This document shows positions 1 through 8,041 of a stretch of DNA of 64,000 bases, piece after piece; the first letter of the stretch is position 1; each line of letters begins with the position of its first letter. Source of the DNA: Microbacteriaceae bacterium PS02070 (GTDB lineage Bacteria > Actinomycetota > Actinomycetes > Actinomycetales > Microbacteriaceae); assembly GCA_029959865.1 (NCBI GenBank), contig JASCPE010000001.1, forward strand, positions 496,001-560,000, in the 5' to 3' direction. Under the pieces are notes generated by a model. It had not been told where the DNA came from and ran no database searches. It saw only the letters and a list, made by a program, of their open reading frames with translations. Both the position numbers and the translations under genes were made by a program.

Positions 1-163
1 CGTCCTGTTCCTCGCGCGCGAGCGCGTCGGCGGCGAGCCCATCGGCATCGGTTGCGCGTCCCTCGCTGGCCACGCGGCCGGCCAGTGCGCGGATGACGGC
101 AGCCTTGTCGTCGCCGAGTGGGGTGTCCAGGCTGACAAGGCCCGGGGTGATGGTGTCAGACAC
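1..163 (-). CDS. fruA: PTS fructose transporter, EIIA end (partial)
   Basis: Only the first 54 codons are present; the gene runs off the left edge. The translation opens VSDTITPGLVSLDTPLG and resembles the N-terminal EIIA domain of fructose-specific PTS permeases, which pass phosphate from HPr to incoming fructose at the membrane. The GTG start at 163 is chosen because an AGGAGG-type ribosome site lies just upstream. It follows fruK by 30 bp on the same strand, the usual fruR-fruK-fruA order. The phospho-accepting histidine and the IIB and IIC domains lie outside the window, so the domain order cannot be checked. Confidence 0.8.
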   Translation of the reverse strand, partial: MSDTITPGLVSLDTPLGDDKAAVIRALAGRVASEGRATDADGLAADALAREEQD

Positions 164-193
164 GGTGACCTCCTGCGGTCGTAGTGAGGGGAA

Positions 194-1132
194 TTAGGTG
201 AGTTCGCGCACGGGCACGTCGCCCGCGGGTAGGTCGTGGGGAGCGGGGGCCTGGGTGCCCGGCAGCGACGCGGCCGCGGCTCCATAACGGATCGCGGTGC
301 GCAGGCGTTCGTCCGGGTCGTTGCCACGGACGGCGGCGAGGACGAAACCCGCGAGTGAGCTGTCGCCGGCGCCGACCGTCGAGACCACGCTGATCGGCGG
401 GGGCGTCCCGAGCCACGCACGGTCACCGTCAAGGAGCAGAGCGCCTTGTGCGCCGAGGGTCACCAGCGCCGCGCCGACGCGGGAGGGGACGAGGTCGCGG
501 GCGCGGGCGAGGACGACGTCGATGGCGTCGTCGGGCTCCTGACCGAGAAGGTCCGCCAGTTCGTCGTCGTTCGGCTTGATGAGATCCGGGGCGCCGTCCG
601 CAACGACGGCGGCGAGCGCCGCGCCGGAGGTGTCCACGGCGATTCGGGGAGCATCCTCGCCGAGCGCCTGGCGGACGGCGTGGATGATGCGGACGTAGAA
701 GTCGTCCGGGGCGCCGGGTGGCAGCGACCCTGCGAGGACCAGCCACTGCGCGGAGGCGGCCTCGCGCACGACGGCGTCGACGAGCGCCGATGCGCCCCGC
801 TCGGAGAGAGCGGCGCCGGGCAGGTTGAGTTTGGTCGTGGTGCCCGCGGGGTCAGTGATCGTCAGGTTCGCTCGCGCGTGCCCGCTCACCGGCACGCGGC
901 GGGTCTCGAGCCCGAAGCCGTCCAGCAGTGCGGCGAGGGGGTCGTCGTGGGAGAGAGGAAGGATCGCGACGGTCTGTTCGTCGGCGGAGGCGATGACCCG
1001 GGCGACGTTGATGCCTTTGCCGCCGGCGTCTTCGCGGGCCGACTGCGCGGCTTGCACATCACCGATCCGCAGGGGCGCGGGGAGGGTGATGGTCCGATCC
1101 AGCGAGGGATTGGCGGTGAGGGTGACGATCAT
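194..1132 (-). CDS. fruK: 1-phosphofructokinase (PfkB family)
   Basis: A 312-residue PfkB-family sugar kinase. The N-terminal motif GGKGINVAR (about residues 37-45) and the C-terminal VGAGD anion-hole/catalytic motif (about 253-257) are intact. In the fructose PTS pathway it converts fructose 1-phosphate to fructose 1,6-bisphosphate in the cytoplasm. It overlaps the upstream DeoR regulator by 4 bp (ATGA) and precedes the PTS permease gene, so substrate assignment rests mainly on this context. Other PfkB kinases such as tagatose-6-phosphate kinase are the alternative, less likely beside a fructose PTS. Confidence 0.92.
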   Translation of the reverse strand: MIVTLTANPSLDRTITLPAPLRIGDVQAAQSAREDAGGKGINVARVIASADEQTVAILPLSHDDPLAALLDGFGLETRRVPVSGHARANLTITDPAGTTTKLNLPGAALSERGASALVDAVVREAASAQWLVLAGSLPPGAPDDFYVRIIHAVRQALGEDAPRIAVDTSGAALAAVVADGAPDLIKPNDDELADLLGQEPDDAIDVVLARARDLVPSRVGAALVTLGAQGALLLDGDRAWLGTPPPISVVSTVGAGDSSLAGFVLAAVRGNDPDERLRTAIRYGAAAASLPGTQAPAPHDLPAGDVPVRELT

Positions 1133-1908
1133 GCTGTCCAGACCTCCACATCGGCATCTGCCAGGGCGGTCGCGAGCGCGCCGGTAGGGGTGGCGTCGGT
1201 GACGAGCACGTCGAGGTCTGCCAGCGGTGCGAAGCGGACGAGGAGTTCCGCGTCGAACTTGCCCGCGTCAGCGACGACGATCACACGGCGGGCAGCGGTG
1301 ACGATGGCGCGCTTGACGGCGGCCTCGTCGGGGTCCGGGGTGCTCAACCCGAAGTCGGCGGCGATGCCGTTCGTTCCGATGAACGCCACGTCGGGGCGGA
1401 GCGCGGAGATCGCGGAGACGGTGTCGGCCCCGACCGCGGCGGCGGTGAGCCCACGGATACGACCGCCAATGAAGGACAGGGAGGCGCCGGGCACCGCGGC
1501 GAGGGAGTGACCGAGGGTGAGCGAGTGCGTGACGACCTCGATCCGCGCGTTCCCGAGGCGGGGTGTGAGCGCGTCTGCGACGGCGGCGGTCGTTGTGCCG
1601 GCGTCGAGGTAGATCGATCCGGTGAAGTCGTCGCCGATCGCGTCGAGTGCGCGCTGTGCGATGGCGGCTTTCGCGCTGCCGTGCTGCTGAAGCCGATCGG
1701 CCAGCGGGAGCTCGACCGTGCTGAGGCGTTCGCGGGAGACCGCTCCCCCGTGGACGCGCCGGAGCCTGCCGAGGGATTCCAGGAGGTCGAGGTCACGGCG
1801 GATCGTCTCGGTCGTGACGTCGAATCGCGCCGCGAGTGCGACGACGGCCACACGACCTTCTTCACCGAGCAGGCGCGTGATCTGCTCGTGGCGCTCCGTT
1901 GCGTACAT
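1129..1908 (-). CDS. fruR: DeoR-family transcriptional regulator of the fructose operon
   Basis: A 259-residue DeoR-type regulator. The N-terminal winged helix is recognisable (RHEQITRLLGEEGRV, then FDVTTETIRRDL), followed by a sugar-phosphate-binding domain with IYLDAGTTT and IGTNG motifs of the DeoR_C fold. An upstream in-frame ATG at 1935 is rejected because it would lie inside the -10 box; the ATG at 1908 has a GGAGGG site 8 nt upstream. It probably represses its own fru operon and is relieved by fructose 1-phosphate or a similar ligand, as is known for related regulators; that is inferred from context. Confidence 0.88.
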   Translation of the reverse strand: MYATERHEQITRLLGEEGRVAVVALAARFDVTTETIRRDLDLLESLGRLRRVHGGAVSRERLSTVELPLADRLQQHGSAKAAIAQRALDAIGDDFTGSIYLDAGTTTAAVADALTPRLGNARIEVVTHSLTLGHSLAAVPGASLSFIGGRIRGLTAAAVGADTVSAISALRPDVAFIGTNGIAADFGLSTPDPDEAAVKRAIVTAARRVIVVADAGKFDAELLVRFAPLADLDVLVTDATPTGALATALADADVEVWTA

Positions 1909-1935
1909 GCCGGGAACCCTCCGTTGGATTCTCAC

Positions 1936-1965
1936 ATTTTACAACACAAACCCACACACTCACAA
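1936..1965 (-). promoter_or_regulatory. fru operon promoter
   Basis: Reading the minus strand, TTGTGA (1960-1965) and TAAAAT (1936-1941) are separated by 18 bp, a good sigma-70-type promoter in an unusually A/T- and TGTG-rich stretch. The transcript would start near 1929 and keep the ribosome site of fruR. Repeated TGTG/GTGTG blocks between and upstream of the boxes are candidate DeoR operator half-sites, but no single clear dyad stands out. Confidence 0.6.
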
Positions 1966-2089
1966 GCGTTTCCACATTCCCACACCGGGCTTGCCCCGCC
2001 TCGTCGGCTCCGACCCGGCGCCGACCCCACGCCGCCCCTCCCGCTAGGCGCCCGCGGGTTGAGGCCGGCGAGGGGCTCGCGGGTCGAGG

Positions 2090-3067
2090 TCAGCTGGAGG
2101 CGAGGGCAGCGAGGCGGGCGTACGACGCCTCCATGCCATCGACCATGCCCGTCGCAAGGATCATGTCGCGCAGTTCCTTGCTCGGGTACTCGATGAGGAG
2201 TGTCAACAGAGTGACGCCGTCTTCCTCGTACAGAGTGAGGTCGTTGATCGTGCCGGGGCCCTCCATGCCGACCATGCGCTCGGTCGTGACGGCTCGGCGA
2301 ATGGGCTCACTGAGAAGCATCTCGCCCTCGAACGCGAACGCTTCGCCCTCGATGCCTTCGTCGGGCTCCCAGCGGAAGAGGTACGAGCCGCCCACCTCGG
2401 CGCTGATCTCGCATCTCGTCAGGTTCCACCCATCCGGCCCATGTTGCCACTGGCGCAGAAGCTCGGGCTCGTGGTGTGCCCGCCACACGAGTGCTTGCGG
2501 ACCGTCGATCAGTCGCGTGAACGTGACGTGTGTGTCGTCGATGATCTCGTGCCGCGTCCCCTTGCCGCCGTAGAAGTCGCGCAGATCGTGCAGAACGGCG
2601 TCGAGCTGGTTGACCGCCATCGTGGAGCCCTCGACCGCGCCGAAGGAGATGACCTGCTCCAGAGCCTCGGCGGTGGTGAAGGAAGTGGTGTTGACCATGC
2701 GGCTGCCGGTCTCGGTCGCGCTGAAATCGAAGACCATACGCATCGTGGGCATGCCCTCGAGGAGGTCGCCCTGGTCGTTCGCGAAGCCGTCGAGCACCTC
2801 GAGTCGGTGCGGCGCGTCGATGGCGATGAACTCCCATCGCCCGTTCGACTTCTCCCCCTGCGGGCTGGTCATCTCATAGGTGGCGATCCCGCCGGGCGTC
2901 AGGTCGAACGCGGTGAAGACGGCCGGCCACCCGGGTGGGCCCCAGAAGCGCTCGAGCTGGCGTGGGTCGGTGTGCACCGCCCACAAGCGCTCCACCGGCG
3001 CGTCGAACTCGGCGGTGAGCGTCATGGTGAGCGCTTCGGGGTCGGTGGTGACGTCGGTGACAGGCAT
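2090..3067 (-). CDS. Two-domain SRPBCC (AHSA1-like) protein
   Basis: A 325-residue protein made of two tandem START/SRPBCC-type domains (roughly 10-150 and 165-310). Each has the features of AHSA1-like proteins: an opening strand then VERLWAVHTDPRQLERFWGP in the first and a matching LRQWQHGPDGW in the second. Such folds bind hydrophobic ligands; the substrate is unknown. The start at 3067 begins MPVTDVTTD and sits one base after the stop of the ArsR gene, so the two are translationally coupled. ArsR-AHSA1 pairs are common in actinobacteria. A longer in-frame start at 3142 would overlap arsR and looks false. Confidence 0.85.
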   Translation of the reverse strand: MPVTDVTTDPEALTMTLTAEFDAPVERLWAVHTDPRQLERFWGPPGWPAVFTAFDLTPGGIATYEMTSPQGEKSNGRWEFIAIDAPHRLEVLDGFANDQGDLLEGMPTMRMVFDFSATETGSRMVNTTSFTTAEALEQVISFGAVEGSTMAVNQLDAVLHDLRDFYGGKGTRHEIIDDTHVTFTRLIDGPQALVWRAHHEPELLRQWQHGPDGWNLTRCEISAEVGGSYLFRWEPDEGIEGEAFAFEGEMLLSEPIRRAVTTERMVGMEGPGTINDLTLYEEDGVTLLTLLIEYPSKELRDMILATGMVDGMEASYARLAALASS

Positions 3068-3068
3068 G

Positions 3069-3431
3069 TCAGCTTCTCTCTTGTGGGGTCGGGGTGGACG
3101 GCGTTTCTGCCAGGAGTGCGTCGAGTCGGGATATCCGGGCACGCCACAGGTCCTCGTACTGAGAAAGCAGTGCGCGGGCGCGGGCGATCATGGTCGGATC
3201 AGCCCGCACGAGGCGCTCGCGGCCCTCGGCACGCTTGACGATGAGGTGGGCCGCTTCCAGCACCGCCACGTGCTTCTGCACCGCCGCGAACGATATGTCG
3301 TACTCCGCCGCGAGGGCCGACACGGAGCGCTCCGCCTCAATCGCGCGCCGCAGGATGTCGCGACGAGTCGACGCCGCCAACGCATGAAACAGGCGATTCG
3401 TCTCATCTTCTGTCAGTTCTTCTACAACCAT
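3069..3431 (-). CDS. ArsR-family winged-helix regulator
   Basis: A 120-residue ArsR/SmtB-like repressor. The helix-turn-helix spans about residues 15-75 (HALAASTRRDILRRAIE, then DISFAAVQKHVAVLEAAHLI). No cysteine cluster typical of metal sensing is visible, so it probably senses something other than metal. The gene appears leaderless: the ATG at 3431 is 8 nt after a strong -10 box, and a near-perfect palindrome overlaps the start codon, which points to autorepression. The downstream SRPBCC gene is in the same transcript. Confidence 0.9.
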   Translation of the reverse strand: MVVEELTEDETNRLFHALAASTRRDILRRAIEAERSVSALAAEYDISFAAVQKHVAVLEAAHLIVKRAEGRERLVRADPTMIARARALLSQYEDLWRARISRLDALLAETPSTPTPQERS

Positions 3432-3440
3432 TTGGTTGTA
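3423..3440. promoter_or_regulatory. ArsR operator palindrome over the start codon
   Basis: TACAACCA-TT-TGGTTGTA: two perfectly inverted 8-bp arms around a TT centre. It covers the ATG at 3429-3431 and touches the -10 box at 3440-3445. Position and symmetry fit an operator bound by the ArsR product to block its own leaderless transcript. The link is inferred from position only. Confidence 0.65.
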
Positions 3441-3468
3441 CGTTAGGTCTTCTCGGTCGCCATGTCAA
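3440..3468 (-). promoter_or_regulatory. Promoter of arsR-SRPBCC operon
   Basis: On the minus strand TTGACA (3463-3468) and TAACGT (3440-3445) are exactly 17 bp apart, the best sigma-70 match in the window. The -10 box is 8 nt from the ATG, so the transcript is expected to begin at or within 1-2 nt of the start codon. Confidence 0.75.
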
Positions 3469-3694
3469 GACCTCCCTTGTCGGGAAGTGCTTGGGATGAC
3501 ACAAAGCGGCCAACCTTCAGGGCAAGCTCGAGCGGACGTCTTCGCGAAGGCTCAGTTCCTCTACGCAAAGGCCAGGCATGATCTCTTCCCGGCGCCTGGA
3601 TCGTCGGCGAGCAAGAAGCGGAGCAGCGTGCGCGCAATCAGCTTTCCGTAGGCCGACGAGCACTGCTTCCCGTAATCGGTGCCTGTGGGCCGCG

Positions 3695-5974
3695 TTACAG
3701 ACCTTCGGCTGCGAGAGCTGACATGAGGTTTGCCCCAACTTGGACGCGGTCGACCGCATCCAGCATGCAGCGTTCGCCGGCACGCTGCGGAACCGGCATC
3801 AAGCCATCACGCACTCCCAACGTGGAAGCGACCCTTGCGAGAGCCTCCTGATGCTCGCACCCGGTCGGCGGCGCGATCTCGTACCCGTCCGCCCGGCACC
3901 TGAGTCGCGTGCCGGATCGACGAAAAGTCAACCATCGCTCGCCCCATTCGTAGCCGGTGAACCACGGGTCCTCTGCGAGATCGCCGATCCGACTTTCTCG
4001 CCATGCTGCGAGTAGGTAAGGGTCGCGGTAGTAGCTGTTGAGTTGGGACTTGTTGAGCATGCAGAGCGAGTAGCCAAGCTCGCCGGCACGTCCAAAGTAG
4101 ATGCCCGACTTGCCCTCACGCATGGAGTCGTACTTGGTGAGGTAGTAGCGCCAATCGAACTTTCCCTCGATTTCGGCTTCTCGCAAGCCGCGACTCCGAA
4201 GCGCGCTCAATCCCGCTTCAACAGTCTCAGCAGGCGCCACGTGATCGAGCACTGCTCCTAACGCCTCGCGAGTTTGCGAGAGTGCATCACGGTTTCCGAC
4301 CGCGAGTACGGCGCGCCAGGAGGCGAGATTGCCATCCTGTCCCACTCCGAACTGGAACGATCTGCGCTCCCTATCTCGTGGGCGAGCGTATGGAGCCACT
4401 GCGAGTAGCGCAGCGGTCAATTGGGTCCAGTTCGCTGCGTCGCCGAAGGCACGGATGAATGCTTCCGCGCGCCTCGGTAGCGCGTAAGGATCGAGCTCGA
4501 AAGCAACGAGTGAGCCTCGAAGGATGACCGTGTCCTCCAGAGCGAACAGCGAGGACTCCATTTCGGGATAGGCGGCGCGGATGCGCGCCTTCAGGAGCTC
4601 ATCGTCGAACTGAGCGCGATTAAACGCGGTGGCGTCGTCAGTCAAGCCATCCACCGCGATCCGCTCGACCTCAGCAAGCATGGCGGGCATTCTGTCGAGC
4701 CGGATCTCGTTTTCGGACGCGTCGATCAGGTTGCGAATCACGCGTAGGCGTTCCCGCAACTCCCTACCTGCCTCAGTCGACACCGAACGGCGATAGGCGA
4801 GGACTGCCCCTAGGAGCAGTTGCTGCCCGAATGAGAATAGTCGCGTTGATCCCCGGCTCTCTCCGTAGGTGAGTACGCAGTTCTCAAAGAGGTCAGTGCG
4901 TCCTTCGGTAGCGGCGAACAACGGCATCGGTCCGCCTGATGTGCGGACTGCGCGGCCGCTTATGAACAGTTGGCTGAAGTATGCCGACGGATCCGCCCCA
5001 GTCCACGTGTCGAATGCATCGATGACGTAAGCAAGGTGATCACGAGCCCTCGGGTTGTGCTCATCGAAGAGCTTCTCGGCGCGCGGCTCAATCGGCCCCT
5101 GCTTGATGTGACCCTCTTTCCACTCGCAGATCTCGATGAGAAATTTTAGGTAGCGCAACAGCTCGTCATCGATGATGTCGTCGTCGCCACGATAGGGCCA
5201 GAAGGGGTCTGCCCACGCGCCGTCGATCCGATGCGCGAAGGTTTTCCCAGGGTCGATTGGTGCAATGTCGGCCTCGAGCCGGGCCTTGAAGTTCTCGAAC
5301 GGCGTCAGGGGCTTACCGCGCGAGTTCATTTTGATGTAGAGATCTTCGGGTGCTCCCATCTCATTGATGGGCAGCAGATGGAAGGAGACAGCAGGGCGAT
5401 CAGCGTCTGCGATCCGATGCCAGAGTTGAGCCGCGTCCTCGTCACCGAATCGCTGATGGATGCTCTCGATCATCGTGAGCATCGATTGAATAGTCGGATC
5501 GTGACGCCAGACGTACTGATACCACGACTGGTCTCGGATCCAGTCGGTGGGAGCTTCGCAGTCGACCGGCGGGGGAAACCCGACCAACCGCGCGCAGAAC
5601 AGCCGTGCACTTGCACGCGTCGCGTAAGTGAACTCGGTCCACGCTTGCGACGCGAGATCGACTCCTGCCCGATGCGCGAGATACCAATGGAGTAGAAACA
5701 GCGTGGTGAGCCGTTGCTGGCCGTCGAGCGGTCGCAGAGTGCCGCTGTCCGTCTCAACGTCCCCATAGACGAAATCCAGACCGATCTCTTGCGGTTCGTC
5801 TGCAGTTAGCGCTGAGTGGAGTACCTCCAGGAAGGCCGAACGAATCTGCGAGGTGGCCGGATCCGTTCGTCCTTGCGCGTAGTCACGCTGGATGAGTGGG
5901 ATTTCCACTCGCTTGATTGCCCCGTCTGCGCCACCTATCAACTGCGCGAAGGTCGTAACGCGGCTCTCAGTCAT
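3695..5974 (-). CDS. DUF262 protein, second gene of a GmrSD-like pair
   Basis: A 759-residue protein with an N-terminal DUF262 (ParB-like NTPase, GmrS-type) domain. The motifs IQRDYAQGR (28-36) and DGQQRLTTL (84-92) are intact, as is a later MNSRGKPLTPFE motif typical of the family. No HNH/DUF1524 EHI motif is visible in the long C-terminal half, which I do not recognise. The start at 5974 has an AGGAG site and lies 8 bp inside the end of the upstream DUF262 gene. DUF262 proteins occur in modified-DNA restriction (GmrSD, BrxU, SspE). This one probably works with its partner as a defence module; biochemical role unknown. Confidence 0.82.
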   Translation of the reverse strand: MTESRVTTFAQLIGGADGAIKRVEIPLIQRDYAQGRTDPATSQIRSAFLEVLHSALTADEPQEIGLDFVYGDVETDSGTLRPLDGQQRLTTLFLLHWYLAHRAGVDLASQAWTEFTYATRASARLFCARLVGFPPPVDCEAPTDWIRDQSWYQYVWRHDPTIQSMLTMIESIHQRFGDEDAAQLWHRIADADRPAVSFHLLPINEMGAPEDLYIKMNSRGKPLTPFENFKARLEADIAPIDPGKTFAHRIDGAWADPFWPYRGDDDIIDDELLRYLKFLIEICEWKEGHIKQGPIEPRAEKLFDEHNPRARDHLAYVIDAFDTWTGADPSAYFSQLFISGRAVRTSGGPMPLFAATEGRTDLFENCVLTYGESRGSTRLFSFGQQLLLGAVLAYRRSVSTEAGRELRERLRVIRNLIDASENEIRLDRMPAMLAEVERIAVDGLTDDATAFNRAQFDDELLKARIRAAYPEMESSLFALEDTVILRGSLVAFELDPYALPRRAEAFIRAFGDAANWTQLTAALLAVAPYARPRDRERRSFQFGVGQDGNLASWRAVLAVGNRDALSQTREALGAVLDHVAPAETVEAGLSALRSRGLREAEIEGKFDWRYYLTKYDSMREGKSGIYFGRAGELGYSLCMLNKSQLNSYYRDPYLLAAWRESRIGDLAEDPWFTGYEWGERWLTFRRSGTRLRCRADGYEIAPPTGCEHQEALARVASTLGVRDGLMPVPQRAGERCMLDAVDRVQVGANLMSALAAEGL

Positions 5975-7703
5975 CTTCGTCTCCTGTCTCGACGGCCAAG
6001 CCTGGAAGGAGATAGGGGCCGAGTGCATCCAGGATGGCTTCCAGGTACGCCTGCCTGTCCACCATTCCCCAGAAGTGGAGCTGTTGATCGGCGTTCGGTG
6101 TGTAGTACTTCAGGAATACGTTCCGCGTGCAGGCCGGTATGTAGCTGCCGCCCTTGTCGCGGCGAAGAATCTCCTGGCGCTTGACCTCAAAGACAGAGTT
6201 GCTCAGCGCGCTGTTCGAGCCGGAGTCGAGGAGGGCGAGATTGGTAATGGAGTGGATGTCCACGTCTGAGCTCTCGCCGAGCGCTGCTACGACCTTCGCC
6301 TCTATCCCACGGAAAGCACTCTCCACGAGTTTCGATGAGTTGAGGGCGACGTCGATCTCGGCTTCGAGGCTCTGCCTGAGAGAGGCCGAAATCGAGGGAA
6401 CCGCCGAGATGGCACAGCGGTGAAGGCGAAGCCACTCGAGCCACTGGTCCTGCCGGGTGAGTCTCTCAGCACTCTGTGCATGGATGTGCTCCAGAGACCA
6501 TCGTTCTTCAGCGTGAGCATGAAACGAATAGCGCTCCGACGATGAACTCTGCCGGCGCACCGTCTCGACGTTCATCAGCACAAGCGCGCGTTCGGATCGA
6601 ATCGCGCTCCTTCCCTCATAGTTGAGTTCTCGAACGCCCTCCTCCGAGAGTGACAGATGCGCGCTGATTCGATCGATGAGAGCCGCGTCAAATTCGCTCT
6701 TCGTCTTTTCCATCGACATCGCGACGATATGGGCAAGGTCATCACCAGCACTCACGAGGAAGCCGACTCTGTGAAATACATCGCGGTCTTCGTACCAGCC
6801 GGTGATGAGCGAATGAAGATCCAGTACGCGTTCCCATACCTGGAGAGGAGCTGCGTCGATATCAGGTCGCAGTGTCTCGAATGTGTGAAACAGTGGGCGG
6901 TCACGCCCGGTCGGACCGCCCACAATGACGTCGAGCAAGAGGCTGATGTGAGTCGAATCCGCGCGCTTTCCCGCAGTTATGAAAGCCCACAACTCGGGGT
7001 TGCGGAGATCGCGCTCGATCGAGTCCCACTGGGCCGCAACCTCGAATGATCGGCCCCGTGACGGTGCAGCTGCCTCGACCTTGGACAGCAGGAGAGCCTT
7101 TACGAGTTCCGCGTCCGTGAGGGGAATTCGACCAACGTTTAGCCTTCGGAAGACTGTCGCCGAATCTGTCTCTGCCGGAGCTTCGTACCAAATGATCCGC
7201 ACCCGCTCGAAGAAATAGCCGTAGAGCTTGTTGGCGACGAACTGGCGACGCGCCCCGTGCGCCTTGAACCAAGCCGCGACTGCTCCGTAGGCGCCGGCCA
7301 GGTGAAACGCATCGATGTTTGATCCTGGTTTGATTGCAGCGGGATCGGCGAGATACTCGAGCATTTCCGGGCGTGTCTCGTAGTCAAGGGAATAGGGCGG
7401 AGGCGTGCTCTGAAGCGACTCGTTTCGCATGTAAGCGAGGATTAGGAAGAGCGTCGTCAATCTTTGCTGACCCTCGATCAACTCCCAGCGATCGTCGCCT
7501 GGCATCGCCTTGACGACGACCGGCTGAAGGTAATACGACGGTTGGTCGCTGTTCCACAGGTCGTCTAGGAGCCGTTCGACTTCTTCGCGACCCCACCGGT
7601 ATCCGCGCTGATAAGCCGGAACCCAGAAGCGTTCCGCTATGTCGCCGACGTAGCGCTCACGCAACGCAGAGTCTGCAGTTTCCTGTGGCAACCCAGCCCC
7701 CAT
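5967..7703 (-). CDS. DUF262-DUF1524 fusion, GmrSD-like nuclease
   Basis: A 578-residue protein with the GmrSD layout in one chain. The N-terminal DUF262 domain carries YQRGYRWG (31-38), EGQQRLTTL (77-85) and VFRRLNVGRIPLTDAELVKA. The C-terminal DUF1524-like His-Me/HNH region has SLEHIHAQ (403-410) and the later N-L...SNSVFEVKR signature near 485-505. Related fusions hydrolyse nucleotides and cut modified or unmodified foreign DNA. It is the first gene of a two-gene operon with a second DUF262 protein. No clear ribosome site precedes the ATG at 7703, so the start is less certain. Confidence 0.85.
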   Translation of the reverse strand: MGAGLPQETADSALRERYVGDIAERFWVPAYQRGYRWGREEVERLLDDLWNSDQPSYYLQPVVVKAMPGDDRWELIEGQQRLTTLFLILAYMRNESLQSTPPPYSLDYETRPEMLEYLADPAAIKPGSNIDAFHLAGAYGAVAAWFKAHGARRQFVANKLYGYFFERVRIIWYEAPAETDSATVFRRLNVGRIPLTDAELVKALLLSKVEAAAPSRGRSFEVAAQWDSIERDLRNPELWAFITAGKRADSTHISLLLDVIVGGPTGRDRPLFHTFETLRPDIDAAPLQVWERVLDLHSLITGWYEDRDVFHRVGFLVSAGDDLAHIVAMSMEKTKSEFDAALIDRISAHLSLSEEGVRELNYEGRSAIRSERALVLMNVETVRRQSSSSERYSFHAHAEERWSLEHIHAQSAERLTRQDQWLEWLRLHRCAISAVPSISASLRQSLEAEIDVALNSSKLVESAFRGIEAKVVAALGESSDVDIHSITNLALLDSGSNSALSNSVFEVKRQEILRRDKGGSYIPACTRNVFLKYYTPNADQQLHFWGMVDRQAYLEAILDALGPYLLPGLAVETGDEDD

Positions 7704-8041
7704 TAAAAGTCGGCGGCGCGAGCTGCTGCCGCCCGCTATGACGATACTGGGAAGTGGGAGTCGACATCAGCACGCGGGCGAGCTCCCCGTCCTAGAGGAC
7801 ATTCCGCGATCGAATGAAGCGCACACCCACCGGCGCCAACGAAGAGTAGGAGACGAGGACGGAGCTGCTCGGTCCTGTCCGTCAAGAGAGGACGGGGCCC
7901 ATGCGACCACGCTGGCAAGGACGGTTCCCGGGTCAATAGGTGCGGTAGCCCCGCCCCCCGCCCCCGTCCGCACACCGTCGCCACCGGCACGGATAGGATG
8001 GGACGCATCCCCCGGCACCCCACGATTCGGAGTTCAGCCGC
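7704..8041. other. Intergenic region between DUF262 operon and purL
   Basis: 338 bp with no convincing gene on either strand. It must hold the divergent promoters for the DUF262 operon and purL. A TAGGAT box at 7994-7999 (plus strand) is a reasonable -10 for purL, without a good -35. No repeat, tRNA end or integrase remnant that would mark an insertion point is visible. Confidence 0.5.

Noticed and set aside
153-163. GTGTCAGACAC palindrome at the fruA start
   Set aside because: It resembles half of the hut operator but has different spacing, encodes V-S-D-T of the protein, and there is no link to hut genes; treated as chance.
3436-3651. Small plus-strand frame between arsR and the DUF262 gene
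   Set aside because: It begins inside the arsR operator, has no ribosome site and no recognisable composition; the 226-bp gap appears empty.
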